From Rhodobacter sp. (GTDB taxonomy: Bacteria; Pseudomonadota; Alphaproteobacteria; Rhodobacterales; Rhodobacteraceae), in assembly GCA_027490955.1 (NCBI GenBank), contig JAIXXB010000006.1, positions 1 through 64,000 on the forward strand: a stretch of DNA of 64,000 nt, in the 5' to 3' direction. Position numbers and translations under genes: made by a program. Of the stretch, positions 39,286 to 49,315 are shown piece by piece (the first letter of the stretch is position 1; each line of letters opens with the position of its first letter). A model generated the notes under the pieces. It was not told where the DNA came from, ran no database searches, and saw nothing but the letters and a program-made list of their open reading frames with translations.

Positions 39286-41780
39286 GTGCTGGGCTCGCTG
39301 TTTGGGGTTGGGGCTGTTTTCGCACGCCGATTGGGTTTGGCGCGGGCGGGCGCAGGGGCGGTGGGGCTTGCCTCGGCCAGCGCTTTTTCGGGCAAGGCCG
39401 CTTGGGCCGCGGAAAAGGCGATGCCTGCGGCGGCAAATCGGGCGGCAATTTGATGGTTGATCTCGCTGCGCACGGCGATTTGCGCATTCACATCGCGCAA
39501 AATCACGCGGATTTCAAAATTCAGCGTTTCTGGCCCAAGCCCCATCAGCGCCACCACAGGCGGCGGGTTCATCAGCGCCATCGGCTGGCTTTCGGCGATG
39601 TCACGCAAGATCATCTCGACACGGCGGCTGTCGGTGCCATGGGGCACAGACACAGGCACAATCACGCGGCCTGTCAGGTTAAACCGCGTCCAGTTCGTCA
39701 CCCGCTGCGCCACCAAATCGGTATTGGGCACAATGACATCTGACCGATCAAAGGTTTGGATACGGGTCGATCGCACCGAGATTGATTTGACAATGCCGCT
39801 GGTCGTGCCCACCTCGATCCAATCGCCTTCGGATACGGGGCGCTCGATCAACAAGATAATGCCCGAGACAAAGTTCGATACGATGTTTTGCAAACCAAAA
39901 CCGATACCCACCGACAAGGCCCCTGCCACAATGGCAAGGCCCGACAGGTCAATGCCTGCCGTGTTGATGGCAATCAGCGCGGCAAGGATGATGCCCAAAT
40001 AGCCCACACCCGACACAGTGGCATTCTGCGCGCCCTGATCCAGCCCTGTGCGCGGCAAAATGGTGGATCGCAGCGCGCCTTGCAGCAGCCGCGTCAGCCC
40101 ATAGCCAATGCCAAAGACCACTGCAAAGAACATGAAATCCGTGGGCGAAATCCGCGTGGTGCCCAGTTGGAAACCCTCGCGAAAGCGCATCCATACCTCG
40201 GTGATATCAGACACCCGCGCGCCCCAGATCAGCGCGAAAATCGGCAGGCTGAGCACTGTCAACGCGAAATTGGCCAGCACAGGCAGCAGCGCATCGCCCG
40301 CCTCGGCCGATCTGCGCATGATCATGGCGTATAAATCGCCAATCAAATGCTGCAAAATCAGCAAAACGGCAATCAAACCAAGGCTATAGATCGCAGGGTA
40401 GATCAGGGCCGAAGCCGCCGCAATATAGCCGACCGCGCCCAGCACTGGGCCAATCAACCCCACAGCCGTTGTGGCGCGCGCAACCAGCAGCAGGGAAGAC
40501 CTGCCAAAATTCTGCGCCTCGCCTTCGCGCGCCTGCAGCGTTTTGAGATGCCGCGCCAAAAGTTGCCCCATGCGCAGCAGCAAAAGCCCCGCAATCACAA
40601 GTCCGGGATAGCTGGTGACCGAAGTTGTGCCTTCGGAATAATCTTGGCTGGTCATGGCCGCATCGCGCAGGCTGTCCACGCCCAGCATCAGCCCCATCAG
40701 CACCGACAAAACCCGCGCTTCGGCGCGGCCTTCGGTGCCAAGGTTCAAAGGGCCAGGCAGGCTGCCACGCGGGAAAATCCGCCCCGCCATCCATGCAGCG
40801 GCCACCAAAGGCAGGACAATTTGCGGCGCGGAATCGACGATTTGCGCGCCAAGTTCGCCCAGCATCTGCGACAAAATCAGCGCCAGCGCCACCAAGGCCA
40901 CCCCAATCAGGGGAAAGACCATCTCGCCCAAACTGGCCAACAGTGCGATGATCCGCTGCGCGCCGACCGATCCTTTTTCGCGCAGGCCCACGGCCAAATC
41001 CTGCACCCATCTGCGCGCCGTGATGCTCAGGCCAAGGCCAATGGCCAAAACCAACACAATCAGCGGCAAATTGGTGTAAAAGGTGCTGCGCCGCCCGTCA
41101 TCTGCCCAATTGGTCGTGATTTCTTCCCACAGGCGCAACCCCGTGTCGGTCAGGCCAATCACCCCTTCGGGCCAATTTGCAGGATTGATCGGGGCGGGCC
41201 ATGCCTGCAGCAATTCATCGGCCTGTCGTTCGCGCACGGTGCGGTCAATTTCGCGGATCAGGCCATCGGCGCGCCGGTACGCCTCGTCTGCCGTAATCGC
41301 GGGGGCCTGAAGGCGCAGCAATTGCTGCGTCAGTTCCGCGCGGCGATTGGCCAGATCGGCAGGCTCTAGCGCGCCTGCAGCAGGTGCAGGGCCAAGGGCG
41401 GCAATCTGCGCGCGCAACGTGGCGATGCGGGCAGAATTGGCGCTTTGCGCGCCTTGCAAAGCACCGCGCCATTCCACCAATTGCCCGCGCAATGTTTCAA
41501 GTGCCGAATCCGATGCGCGCCTGTCTTCAATGGCCCGTTCTACCCGCGCGGCCATTTTGTCCCATGCGTCGTAATCCAGCGCCGAGGACGCCTCTTGCTC
41601 GGCCAAATCGGCCTGCACCGCGCTCAGCGCTGTGCTTGCCGCACCTTGGCGCGGGGTCAGCGCGCCGCTGGAATCGGCTTGGCCCACCTGCGGCGCGGCG
41701 GTTTGCGCGCCAGAGGGGCCGCCCAGCAGCAGCGAGAGTGCCAAAAAGGCCGCATATAGGGGCCTTTGCGCGCGGCTCAT
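39282..41780 (-). CDS. MscS family mechanosensitive channel with DUF3772-type N-terminus
   Basis: ALSVGIGFGLQNIVSNFVSGIILLIERPVSEGDWIEVGTTSGIVKSISVRSTRIQTFDRSDVIVPN. Confidence 0.92.
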   Translation of the reverse strand: MSRAQRPLYAAFLALSLLLGGPSGAQTAAPQVGQADSSGALTPRQGAASTALSAVQADLAEQEASSALDYDAWDKMAARVERAIEDRRASDSALETLRGQLVEWRGALQGAQSANSARIATLRAQIAALGPAPAAGALEPADLANRRAELTQQLLRLQAPAITADEAYRRADGLIREIDRTVRERQADELLQAWPAPINPANWPEGVIGLTDTGLRLWEEITTNWADDGRRSTFYTNLPLIVLVLAIGLGLSITARRWVQDLAVGLREKGSVGAQRIIALLASLGEMVFPLIGVALVALALILSQMLGELGAQIVDSAPQIVLPLVAAAWMAGRIFPRGSLPGPLNLGTEGRAEARVLSVLMGLMLGVDSLRDAAMTSQDYSEGTTSVTSYPGLVIAGLLLLRMGQLLARHLKTLQAREGEAQNFGRSSLLLVARATTAVGLIGPVLGAVGYIAAASALIYPAIYSLGLIAVLLILQHLIGDLYAMIMRRSAEAGDALLPVLANFALTVLSLPIFALIWGARVSDITEVWMRFREGFQLGTTRISPTDFMFFAVVFGIGYGLTRLLQGALRSTILPRTGLDQGAQNATVSGVGYLGIILAALIAINTAGIDLSGLAIVAGALSVGIGFGLQNIVSNFVSGIILLIERPVSEGDWIEVGTTSGIVKSISVRSTRIQTFDRSDVIVPNTDLVAQRVTNWTRFNLTGRVIVPVSVPHGTDSRRVEMILRDIAESQPMALMNPPPVVALMGLGPETLNFEIRVILRDVNAQIAVRSEINHQIAARFAAAGIAFSAAQAALPEKALAEASPTAPAPARAKPNRRAKTAPTPNSEPST

Positions 41781-42811
41781 GCGTCCTCGAACACCGTGGG
41801 CACGGCATGAGGGGCGCGGTCCAGCCACGCAGGCACAGGCAGGCCCTTTTCCCGCAAAAACACAGGGTTATACAGTTTGGATTGATAGCGATTGCCATAA
41901 TCGCACAGGATGGTGACAATGGTCTTACCCGGCCCCATCTCGCGCGCCATGCGGATTGCACCTGCAATATTGATACCCGAGGATCCGCCAAGGCAAATCC
42001 CCTCATCTTCCAGCATGTTAAACACCAAAGGCAGCGCTTCGGCATCGGGAATGCGATAGGAAAAATCGGGTTTGAACCCTTCCAAATTGGCGGTGATCCG
42101 CCCCTGCCCGATCCCTTCGCTGATCGAAGTTCCGGGCGCATCAAACACCCCCGTGGTGTAATAGGCATGCAGCGCCGCGCCTTCGGGGTCGGCCAACCCC
42201 ACCTTCACGCCCTTGGGCTGCAAGGCCATGCCCACCCCCGCCAGAGTGCCGCCAGAGCCGACAGCGCAGATAAACCCATCCACGCGCCCGCCTGTCTGTT
42301 CCCAAATCTCTGGCCCCGTGGTTTCAATATGGGCTTGGCGATTGGCCACATTGTCAAATTGGTTGGCCCAAATCGCGCCATTGGGTTCGGTGCGCGCAAG
42401 TTCCGCCGCCAGCCGCCCTGAATAGCGCACATAGTTATTGGGGTTTTTGTAAGGCACCGCAGGCACTTGCACCAGTTCTGCGCCCGCAAGGCGGATCATA
42501 TCCTTTTTCTCTTGGCTTTGGGTTTCGGGAATTACGATCACAGTGCGAAATCCCATGCTGGCCCCCACCAGCGCCAGCCCAATCCCCGTATTGCCCGCCG
42601 TGCCCTCTACAATCGTGCCGCCCGGTTTCAGCAGCCCTTTGGCCACCGCATCACGAATGATATACAGCGCTGCGCGATCTTTGACCGATTGGCCGGGGTT
42701 CAAAAACTCGCATTTGCCCAAAATCGTGCAGCCCGTCATCTCCGAGGCTGCGCGCAGTTTCAGCAGCGGCGTGCCCCCTATCGTATCGGCCAAATCGGTA
42801 TGAATGCGCAT
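41777..42811 (-). CDS. cysK: Cysteine synthase A (PLP-dependent)
   Basis: IGGTPLLKL, GQSVKDRAALYII, EGTAGNTGIGLALVGA, GGSSGINIAGAIRMA. Confidence 0.88.
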   Translation of the reverse strand: MRIHTDLADTIGGTPLLKLRAASEMTGCTILGKCEFLNPGQSVKDRAALYIIRDAVAKGLLKPGGTIVEGTAGNTGIGLALVGASMGFRTVIVIPETQSQEKKDMIRLAGAELVQVPAVPYKNPNNYVRYSGRLAAELARTEPNGAIWANQFDNVANRQAHIETTGPEIWEQTGGRVDGFICAVGSGGTLAGVGMALQPKGVKVGLADPEGAALHAYYTTGVFDAPGTSISEGIGQGRITANLEGFKPDFSYRIPDAEALPLVFNMLEDEGICLGGSSGINIAGAIRMAREMGPGKTIVTILCDYGNRYQSKLYNPVFLREKGLPVPAWLDRAPHAVPTVFEDA

Positions 42812-42893
42812 AAGATATCCTTTTTCCTTTGCGCCAAACTAGGCCCGCTTTGCGGCAAACTCAAGGGCGCAACGCGGGCCTTAAACGGGGGCA

Positions 42894-44288
42894 TTAGGCC
42901 GAAACAAACAGCCCATCGGCCTTGATCGCAGCATAGCTTTCATCAAGGCTTTTCCATGCGCGTTCAATCAAGATATCAATCTCGTCTGGCGTAATCACCA
43001 AAGGCGGCGCGATGATCATCCGATCCCCGACATGGCGCATGATCAGGTTATTGGCAAAGCAGCGCTCGCGCGTGCGATACCCAATAGTGCCCGTCTCGGA
43101 GGCAAATTTGGCGCGCGTGGCCTTATTTGGGGTCAGCGCGATGCTACCCATCAGGCCCACCATTTTCGCCTCGCCCACCATCGGATGGTCGGTCAGCCCT
43201 GACCATTTCTTGGCAAGGTAAGGGCCTGCCACATCGCGCACATGCTCGATGATCTTTTCCTCTTGCAAAATCCGCAGGTTTTCCAGCGCAACCGCCGCCG
43301 CCACGGGGTGCCCCGAATAGGTATAGCCGTGGTTGAAATCACCATGGCTGCCCATCACTTCGGCCACCTCGTCGCACACAATGCTGCCGCCAATGGGCTG
43401 ATAGCCCGAGGACAGGCCTTTGGCGATGGTCATGATATGGGGCTTTATCCCAAAAGTCGTGCTGCCAAACCAATTGCCCGTGCGGCCAAAACCAGTGATC
43501 ACCTCGTCCGCAATCAGCAGAATACCGTATTTGTCGACAATGCGCTGCACTTCGGGCCAGTAGCTGTCTGGCGGAATTATCACCCCGCCCGCGCCCTGCA
43601 CAGGCTCGCCAATAAAGGCGGCGATGTTTTCCACGCCCAGTTCAAGGATTTTCGCCTCCAATTCGCGCGCGCGCATCATGCCAAAATCCGCAGGGGTCAT
43701 ATCGCCGCCCTGCGCCCACCAATTGGGCTCGCCAATATGGACGATCCCCGCCAGTTTGCCGCCATGATCGTGGATGGGCTTCATCCCGCCAAGGCTGCCC
43801 CCGCCCATGGTCGAGCCGTGATAGCCATTGTGCCGCGCGATGATGATGCGCTTTTCAGGCTGACCTTTGATGTCCCAATAGCGGCGCACCATACGGATAT
43901 TGGTGTCATTCGCCTCGGATCCAGACCCCGCAAAAAAAACATGGTTCATGCCCTTGGGTGCAAGTTCGGCCAGTTTCGCCGCAAGTGCAATGGCCGGCAC
44001 ATGGCTGGTCTGGAAAAACGTGTTGTAATAGGCAAGCTGATCCATCTGCGCGCGGGCCACATCGCCCAGCTCCGTGCGCCCATAGCCGATGTTCACACAC
44101 CACAGCCCCGCCATGCCGTCGATAATCTTATGCCCTTCGCTATCGGTCAGCCACACGCCTTTGCCACCCGTCATAATCCGCGCACCCTTGCGCGCCAGCG
44201 CCGCGTTTTCGGTAAACGGGTGCATGTGATGGGCGGCGTCCAGCGCCTGAAGTTCTGCCGTGGGCATATGGTTGGTGATCTTGTTCAT
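42894..44288 (-). CDS. Class III aminotransferase (SpuC-like omega-amino acid/putrescine:pyruvate type)
   Basis: HHMHPFTENAALARKGARIMTGGKGVWLTDSEG; LLIADEVITGFGRTGNWFGSTTFGIKPHIMTIAKGLSSGY. Confidence 0.9.
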   Translation of the reverse strand: MNKITNHMPTAELQALDAAHHMHPFTENAALARKGARIMTGGKGVWLTDSEGHKIIDGMAGLWCVNIGYGRTELGDVARAQMDQLAYYNTFFQTSHVPAIALAAKLAELAPKGMNHVFFAGSGSEANDTNIRMVRRYWDIKGQPEKRIIIARHNGYHGSTMGGGSLGGMKPIHDHGGKLAGIVHIGEPNWWAQGGDMTPADFGMMRARELEAKILELGVENIAAFIGEPVQGAGGVIIPPDSYWPEVQRIVDKYGILLIADEVITGFGRTGNWFGSTTFGIKPHIMTIAKGLSSGYQPIGGSIVCDEVAEVMGSHGDFNHGYTYSGHPVAAAVALENLRILQEEKIIEHVRDVAGPYLAKKWSGLTDHPMVGEAKMVGLMGSIALTPNKATRAKFASETGTIGYRTRERCFANNLIMRHVGDRMIIAPPLVITPDEIDILIERAWKSLDESYAAIKADGLFVSA

Positions 44289-44405
44289 CGCGGCCTCCAG
44301 CCTTGGCGCGCCCCGAATCTGGGCGGCGTTCGGGCCAGCATAGGGGCAAATCCGCGCCGCTTCAAGAAATTTGATCAAATTATTTTTGCGATTAAAATCA
44401 TAATA

Positions 44406-45065
44406 TTACAGCGCATTGGCCCGTATCGCATCGCGCACATGGGCCAATCCTATTTCGATATCATGCGTCATCGCCGCCGCAGCCGCTGCCCCGTCGCCTG
44501 CCCGCAGCGCGGTGATGATCGCCTTATGGCTGTCAGGCAGGCTGGCGCGGCCAGACAATTGCGTCACCACGCGCAGACTGGGGCCAAAGCGCAGCCACAG
44601 GCTTTGCGCCATATCCAGCAAAACCCCCGCCCCCGCCGCCCCATAAAGGGCAAAGTGAAATGCGTGGTTCGAGGTCAGATAGGCAGGAATATCCCCCGCC
44701 AATACCGATCTGTCCACCTCCACATCCAAGTCTTCTAACTGGGCCAGCAGCACAGGGCTGGCATGCTGGGCCGCCAATTGCGCTAGCCGCGGTTCTATCG
44801 CCAGCCGCGCAAAGGCAATCTGATCTAAATCCGATGCCGTCATCCGCGGCACAGACACGCGCCGATTGCCCTGAGGCAGCAGCGCGCCTTCCGTCGCGAG
44901 CCGCCGGATCGCCTCGCGCACAGGGGTCATCCCCGCGCCAAGATCGCTGATCAACCCTTGAATGGTCACAGGCTGACCGGGGGCCAATTGCCCATATAGG
45001 ATCATATCGCGCAGGCGCAGATAGGTCACCTCGTGACTTGGCACTTTGCGCGTCTCTATGCTCAC
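44406..45065 (-). CDS. GntR family transcriptional regulator (FCD/FadR subfamily)
   Basis: LRDMILYGQLAPGQPVTIQGLISDLGAGMTPVREAIRRLATEGAL; GTG start inferred. Confidence 0.88.
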   Translation of the reverse strand: MSIETRKVPSHEVTYLRLRDMILYGQLAPGQPVTIQGLISDLGAGMTPVREAIRRLATEGALLPQGNRRVSVPRMTASDLDQIAFARLAIEPRLAQLAAQHASPVLLAQLEDLDVEVDRSVLAGDIPAYLTSNHAFHFALYGAAGAGVLLDMAQSLWLRFGPSLRVVTQLSGRASLPDSHKAIITALRAGDGAAAAAAMTHDIEIGLAHVRDAIRANAL

Positions 45066-45170
45066 AGCCCCGCCTCCTGCGCCCAAAGCCGCCCCAATCT
45101 TACCCGCAACTTTGCCGCGCAAGCGCCCCTTTGGCAAGCGGCCAGATCACACCCTGCGCCACACCCTGCG

Positions 45171-45245
45171 CGCTTCTTCTTTTTGCAAATATCCCGCGGG
45201 GGAACCTGCTTTGCGCGCAAAGCAGGTGGGGGCGCGAAGCCCCCA
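45171..45245 (+). repeat. Dispersed structured repeat element, copy B
   Basis: CGCTTCTTCTTTTTGCAAATATCCCGCGGGGG + 24-bp perfect palindrome ACCTGCTTTGCGCGCAAAGCAGGT + GGGGGCGCGAAGCCCCC. Confidence 0.7.
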
Positions 45246-45286
45246 TGCGCCCGCCCCGCCCATGCCAGCGCGCGGTGTTTGCCCCG

Positions 45287-46495
45287 CTAGGGCCGCGTCA
45301 CTGTGATTTGCGTGACATCGCACGTGCCACCTTCAAAGGCCCCCGCGCAAGAGGTCAGGTAATATTCCCACATCCGCCGAAACCGCTCGTCAAAGCCCAT
45401 CGCCGCCACTTGCGGCCAGCTTGCGGTAAAGCTTTCGTGCCAGCGGCGCAGGGTTTGGCTGTAGCTGCGGCCAAATTCGATCGAATGGGCAAAGCGCAGC
45501 CCTGCGCGGTCAATCTGGTCTTGCAGTACCGCAGGCGAGGGCAGCATCCCGCCCGGAAAGATATATTTCTGAATAAAATCAACTGCCTTGCGATAAGAGG
45601 CAAAGCGATGATCGGGCACTGTGATGATTTGCAGCGTGGCCGAAGCCCCCGGTTTCAGCCGATCACGCACGGCGCTGAAATAGGTCGGCCAATAGCGCTC
45701 GCCCACAGCTTCGAACATTTCGATACTGGCAATGCCATCATAAACGCCGCGCTCGTCGCGGTAATCTTGCAGCTTGATCTCGACGCGGTCAGACAGGCCC
45801 GCCGCTGCAATCCGCGCCACGGCATAGGCATGCTGCGCCTTCGAAATCGTCAGCGCTGTCACTTTCAGCCCGCGCTTGCCCGCGGCATATTCGGCAAATC
45901 CACCCCAACCGCAGCCAATTTCCAGCACATGATCGCCCGATTTTGCCCCCATCTGATCGACCATCGAGGCATATTTCAACTCTTGCGCCGCCTCTAGGCT
46001 TTCTTGCCCCGTTTTGAACAGGGCCGAGGAATAGGTCATGCTGTCATCCAGCCACAGCTTGTAGAAATCATTGCCCAAATCGTAATGATAAGCGATGTTT
46101 TTGCGCGAGCCTTTTTTGGTGTTCGATTGCATCCAAAACCGAAACTTCTCATAGGCGCGCACCAGAGCCATGGCGGGAAAGCCGTCATAAACGGCATCAT
46201 TGCCCATTTGGATCAAATCCATAAAGGCCTGCAAATCAGGTGTCGTCCAGCCGCCTTCCAAATAAGATTCGGAAAAACCCAAATCGCCTTCGCGGATCAG
46301 GCGGGCAAAAATCTCGGTATCATGAATGGTGATTTCTGCCGCTGGCCCTGCTTGTGCCCCTTCGATGCGAAACCGCCGCCCGTCTGGCAACACAAAATCC
46401 AGCCGTCCGCGCGAAAGGTTCTTTGCCACGCCATAAACGGCATGGAAATAACGCGGCAGGTCTTTTTGGCCCTGCGTCGATGTCAGTACAGTCAT
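45287..46495 (-). CDS. cfa: Cyclopropane-fatty-acyl-phospholipid synthase
   Basis: KNIAYHYDLGNDFYKLWLDDSMTYSSALF; VLEIGCGWGGFAEYAA; FIQKYIFPGGMLPS. Confidence 0.93.
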   Translation of the reverse strand: MTVLTSTQGQKDLPRYFHAVYGVAKNLSRGRLDFVLPDGRRFRIEGAQAGPAAEITIHDTEIFARLIREGDLGFSESYLEGGWTTPDLQAFMDLIQMGNDAVYDGFPAMALVRAYEKFRFWMQSNTKKGSRKNIAYHYDLGNDFYKLWLDDSMTYSSALFKTGQESLEAAQELKYASMVDQMGAKSGDHVLEIGCGWGGFAEYAAGKRGLKVTALTISKAQHAYAVARIAAAGLSDRVEIKLQDYRDERGVYDGIASIEMFEAVGERYWPTYFSAVRDRLKPGASATLQIITVPDHRFASYRKAVDFIQKYIFPGGMLPSPAVLQDQIDRAGLRFAHSIEFGRSYSQTLRRWHESFTASWPQVAAMGFDERFRRMWEYYLTSCAGAFEGGTCDVTQITVTRP

Positions 46496-46553
46496 TTACC
46501 CCCCAGAGGCGTTTTGTCTATGGTTGCAGGAAGTTGGCCAACGCTCAAGGTGT

Positions 46554-47990
46554 TCATTGGGTCATATCAATAATTTTTTCGCCGCCGCGCGCGCTGTAGG
46601 CGGCCAGCGCGCGGGCGCGCCCTGCGGCCAAATCGACAATCGGCGCAGGGTAGCGCTGGTCGCTTGATAGGCCCCATGTGCGCGGCACAGCGTCAAAAAA
46701 CTGCAGCGACGTGGGCGTTGGGCGCGCCTGCCCTTCGGCAATCCATCTGCGCCGATATGCGCCATCGCCATCAAATTTTTCGGCCTGTCCTGCGGGGTTG
46801 AACACCCGAAAATAGGGCGCAGCATCAGGCCCGCTGCCTGCCACCCATTGCCAGCCCATCGCATTGCTGGCGGGGTCATAATCGGTCAGCACCTGCGCAA
46901 ACCAATTGGCCCCGATGCGCCAATCGGTCATCAAATGTTTGGTCAGATAGCTGGCCACGATCATCCGCGCGCGGTTGTGCATGCGCCCTGTCACATAAAC
47001 CTCGCGCATGGCCGCATCGACAAAAGGCTCGCCCGTCATGCCGCGCCGCCACGCTTCGGCCTGCGCGCCATCGCCATCCCACGCAAAGCTATCCCATTCC
47101 TCGCGCCAATTGCGGGTTAGGATATGGGGGTAATGGTGCATCAGATGATAGGCAAATTCACGCCACACCAATTCTTTGCGAAAATGCTCGGCCCCGCGTG
47201 CGCCCGATTGCAGCGGCCCTTCGGCTGCGTGCCAAATGCGGCGCGGGCCAATTTCACCCCAAGCAAGGTTTTCCGATAGGCCCGAATTGGCATCAATGCC
47301 GACAAAATCGCGCTGTTCTTTATAGCTGTCGATCTTATGGGCAATGAATTGGTCAAGCCGCGCCAAGGCTGCCGCCGCGCCCACATTGGCATATTGCGCC
47401 ACAATGGCCGCGCCGCGCCGCATATCGGCGCCCATGCGCCAATCGGCCAAATCGCAGCTTTCAGGCCATGCCGCAGGCGCAGGCAAGGATTTGGGCGCAG
47501 GCACAGGCGCGCCAAAATCGCGCCCCGCAATCGCCCGCCAAAAGGGGGAGTAAACGCGGTAAGGGCCGCCCTGCCCCGTTTCAACCTGCCAAGGTTCAAT
47601 CAGCAGCGCGCCTGCATGGCTGTCGGCCAGCAGCCCCCTGCCGCGCAAATGGGCCTTAATCGCGCCATCGCGCGCGGTGCTGGCAGGATCATACATCCGC
47701 TGCCACATCACGCCCGCCGCCCCCGTTTCCGCCAAGAGCGCATCCAACACCTCTGCCGCCTTGCCCTTGCGCAAGATCAGGCGGCTGCCTACGCTTTGCA
47801 GCGTTTGGGCAAACTGCGCCACGCCCAGCCCCAGCCGCCAGCGCGCCGCAGCGCCCAAGCTTTCGGTTTCAGGATCTAGAATGAACACAGGAATCAACGG
47901 GCGGCCCGTGCGCAGCGCCGCCTGAAGCATTGGGTGGTCATCTAGGCGCAAATCGCGACGAAACCAAATAATCAGCGCAGCCTGTGTCAT
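46554..47990 (-). CDS. phrB: Deoxyribodipyrimidine photolyase
   Basis: LIIWFRRDLRLDDHPML; EFAYHLMHHYP; FVDAAMREVYVTGRMHNRARMIVASYLTKHLMTDWRIG; GSGPDAAPYFRVFNP. Confidence 0.94.
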   Translation of the reverse strand: MTQAALIIWFRRDLRLDDHPMLQAALRTGRPLIPVFILDPETESLGAAARWRLGLGVAQFAQTLQSVGSRLILRKGKAAEVLDALLAETGAAGVMWQRMYDPASTARDGAIKAHLRGRGLLADSHAGALLIEPWQVETGQGGPYRVYSPFWRAIAGRDFGAPVPAPKSLPAPAAWPESCDLADWRMGADMRRGAAIVAQYANVGAAAALARLDQFIAHKIDSYKEQRDFVGIDANSGLSENLAWGEIGPRRIWHAAEGPLQSGARGAEHFRKELVWREFAYHLMHHYPHILTRNWREEWDSFAWDGDGAQAEAWRRGMTGEPFVDAAMREVYVTGRMHNRARMIVASYLTKHLMTDWRIGANWFAQVLTDYDPASNAMGWQWVAGSGPDAAPYFRVFNPAGQAEKFDGDGAYRRRWIAEGQARPTPTSLQFFDAVPRTWGLSSDQRYPAPIVDLAAGRARALAAYSARGGEKIIDMTQ

Positions 47991-48012
47991 GCCATCCCTA
48001 CCCTTTTCAAAG

Positions 48013-48041
48013 GTTTACGATGGGCCAGCGCGGTTGGATCA
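48013..48041 (-). promoter_or_regulatory. RpoE/ChrR-type ECF promoter candidate for phr-cfa
   Basis: Minus strand TGATCC-N18-TAAAC, 22 bp upstream of the phr ATG; resembles the TGATCC-N18-TAAGA pattern of Rhodobacter sphaeroides RpoE. Confidence 0.6.
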
Positions 48042-48067
48042 CCCGCCGCGCTGCAATTGCGCCAAAT

Positions 48068-49315
48068 TCAGCGTTTTGACAAAACCACATCCAAGGCTTT
48101 GATCGCGCGCGCGATATCCTCGGGCGAGGTGTAATGCACCGCCGACAGGCGCAAAACGCCCTGCGCGCGGTCAATGCCCAATGCCTCAATCGGGCGCACG
48201 GCGTAAAAATCCCCCCCCGATGCGGCAATGCCATGATCCGACAGCGCGGCGGCCACGGGCGCGGCAGGCATATCCAGCGCCACCGCAAGGGTTGGCGCGC
48301 GGTCTTCGGCAGTGCGCGGTCCAATCAGGCGCAGATCATTGCGCGCGGCCAGATACTCTAGCAGCGGGGCCATCATGGCCACCTCGGCGCGGCGCATCAG
48401 CCCATGCACAGCGCGCCCGCGCGCGGCCGCATCGGGATTTGGGCCAAAGTGATGGTCATGCAGCGCATCGATATAATCCGCAATTCCCGCACAGGCGGCG
48501 ATTTGCGCATGGTCTGGCCCTGCAGGGGTCAGACGTTTGTATAAGGTGCCTGCGTTGAAATAATGCCCCTGCGCAGGCAGTTCTGCGGCAAACTCGGCGC
48601 GGGTCAGCATGATGCCCTGATGCGGCCCATAGGTTTTATAGGCGGAAAACAGATAGACATCCACGCCAAGGGCCGCAAAATCGGGCAGGCCATGCGGGGC
48701 AAAGGCCACGCCATCGACCACGCTGCGCGCGCCATGTTTGCGCGCAAGGGCCGCGATTTCGGCCACATCATTGATTTCGGCAATAACATTGCTGCAATGG
48801 GGAAAGGCCACCAGCCGCACCCGCCCATCGGCCAGCAGCGCAGACAGATCGGCTATCTCCAGCCGCCCTGTCTGCGCATCAATCTTCCATTCGCGCACCT
48901 CAATCCCTTCATCTGCCAGCCTGCGCCATGCGCCCGAATTGGCCTCGTGATCTTGGTTGGTCACCACAATGGCCGCCGTCTGGCCGCGCAGCCAAATGCG
49001 CACGGCATTGGCCAAAACATAGGTATTCGCGCTGGTCGACGGGCCAAAGGACAGCTCCTCGGGTGTCATATTCATCAGCGCGGCAAGGCGTGTGCGCGCC
49101 TCGTCCATCTCGTCGCCGCCCGCTTTGGAGGCCGGATAGGCCGCATAGGGCTGCACCTTGCGCGTGGTGTAAAAGCGGTGCAACCGATCAGTCACCGCGC
49201 GCGCAGGGTAAGAGCCGCCCGCATTTTCAAAAAAGGCATATTCGCGCGTGCTGCCGCCATCAAAGGCCGCAAATTGCGCCCGCACAAATCCCATATCCAT
49301 ATCGCCCATGACCAC
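48068..49315 (-). CDS. Cysteine desulfurase-like aminotransferase class V protein (canonical active-site Cys not evident)
   Basis: YAFFENAGGSYPARAVTDRL; SFGPSTSANTYVLANAVR; SVVDGVAFAPHGLPDFAALGVDVYLFSAYKTYGPHQGIM. Confidence 0.88.
   Translation of the reverse strand: MVMGDMDMGFVRAQFAAFDGGSTREYAFFENAGGSYPARAVTDRLHRFYTTRKVQPYAAYPASKAGGDEMDEARTRLAALMNMTPEELSFGPSTSANTYVLANAVRIWLRGQTAAIVVTNQDHEANSGAWRRLADEGIEVREWKIDAQTGRLEIADLSALLADGRVRLVAFPHCSNVIAEINDVAEIAALARKHGARSVVDGVAFAPHGLPDFAALGVDVYLFSAYKTYGPHQGIMLTRAEFAAELPAQGHYFNAGTLYKRLTPAGPDHAQIAACAGIADYIDALHDHHFGPNPDAAARGRAVHGLMRRAEVAMMAPLLEYLAARNDLRLIGPRTAEDRAPTLAVALDMPAAPVAAALSDHGIAASGGDFYAVRPIEALGIDRAQGVLRLSAVHYTSPEDIARAIKALDVVLSKR

Noticed and set aside
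44369-44380. 12-bp palindrome ATTTGATCAAAT upstream of the aminotransferase
   Set aside because: AT-rich promoter region; could be a GntR site, but short AT palindromes are common and it does not match a known FadR-type operator well.
43242-44738. 498-aa plus-strand ORF
   Set aside because: Antisense to the well-supported aminotransferase gene; composition is typical of a shadow ORF in GC-rich DNA.
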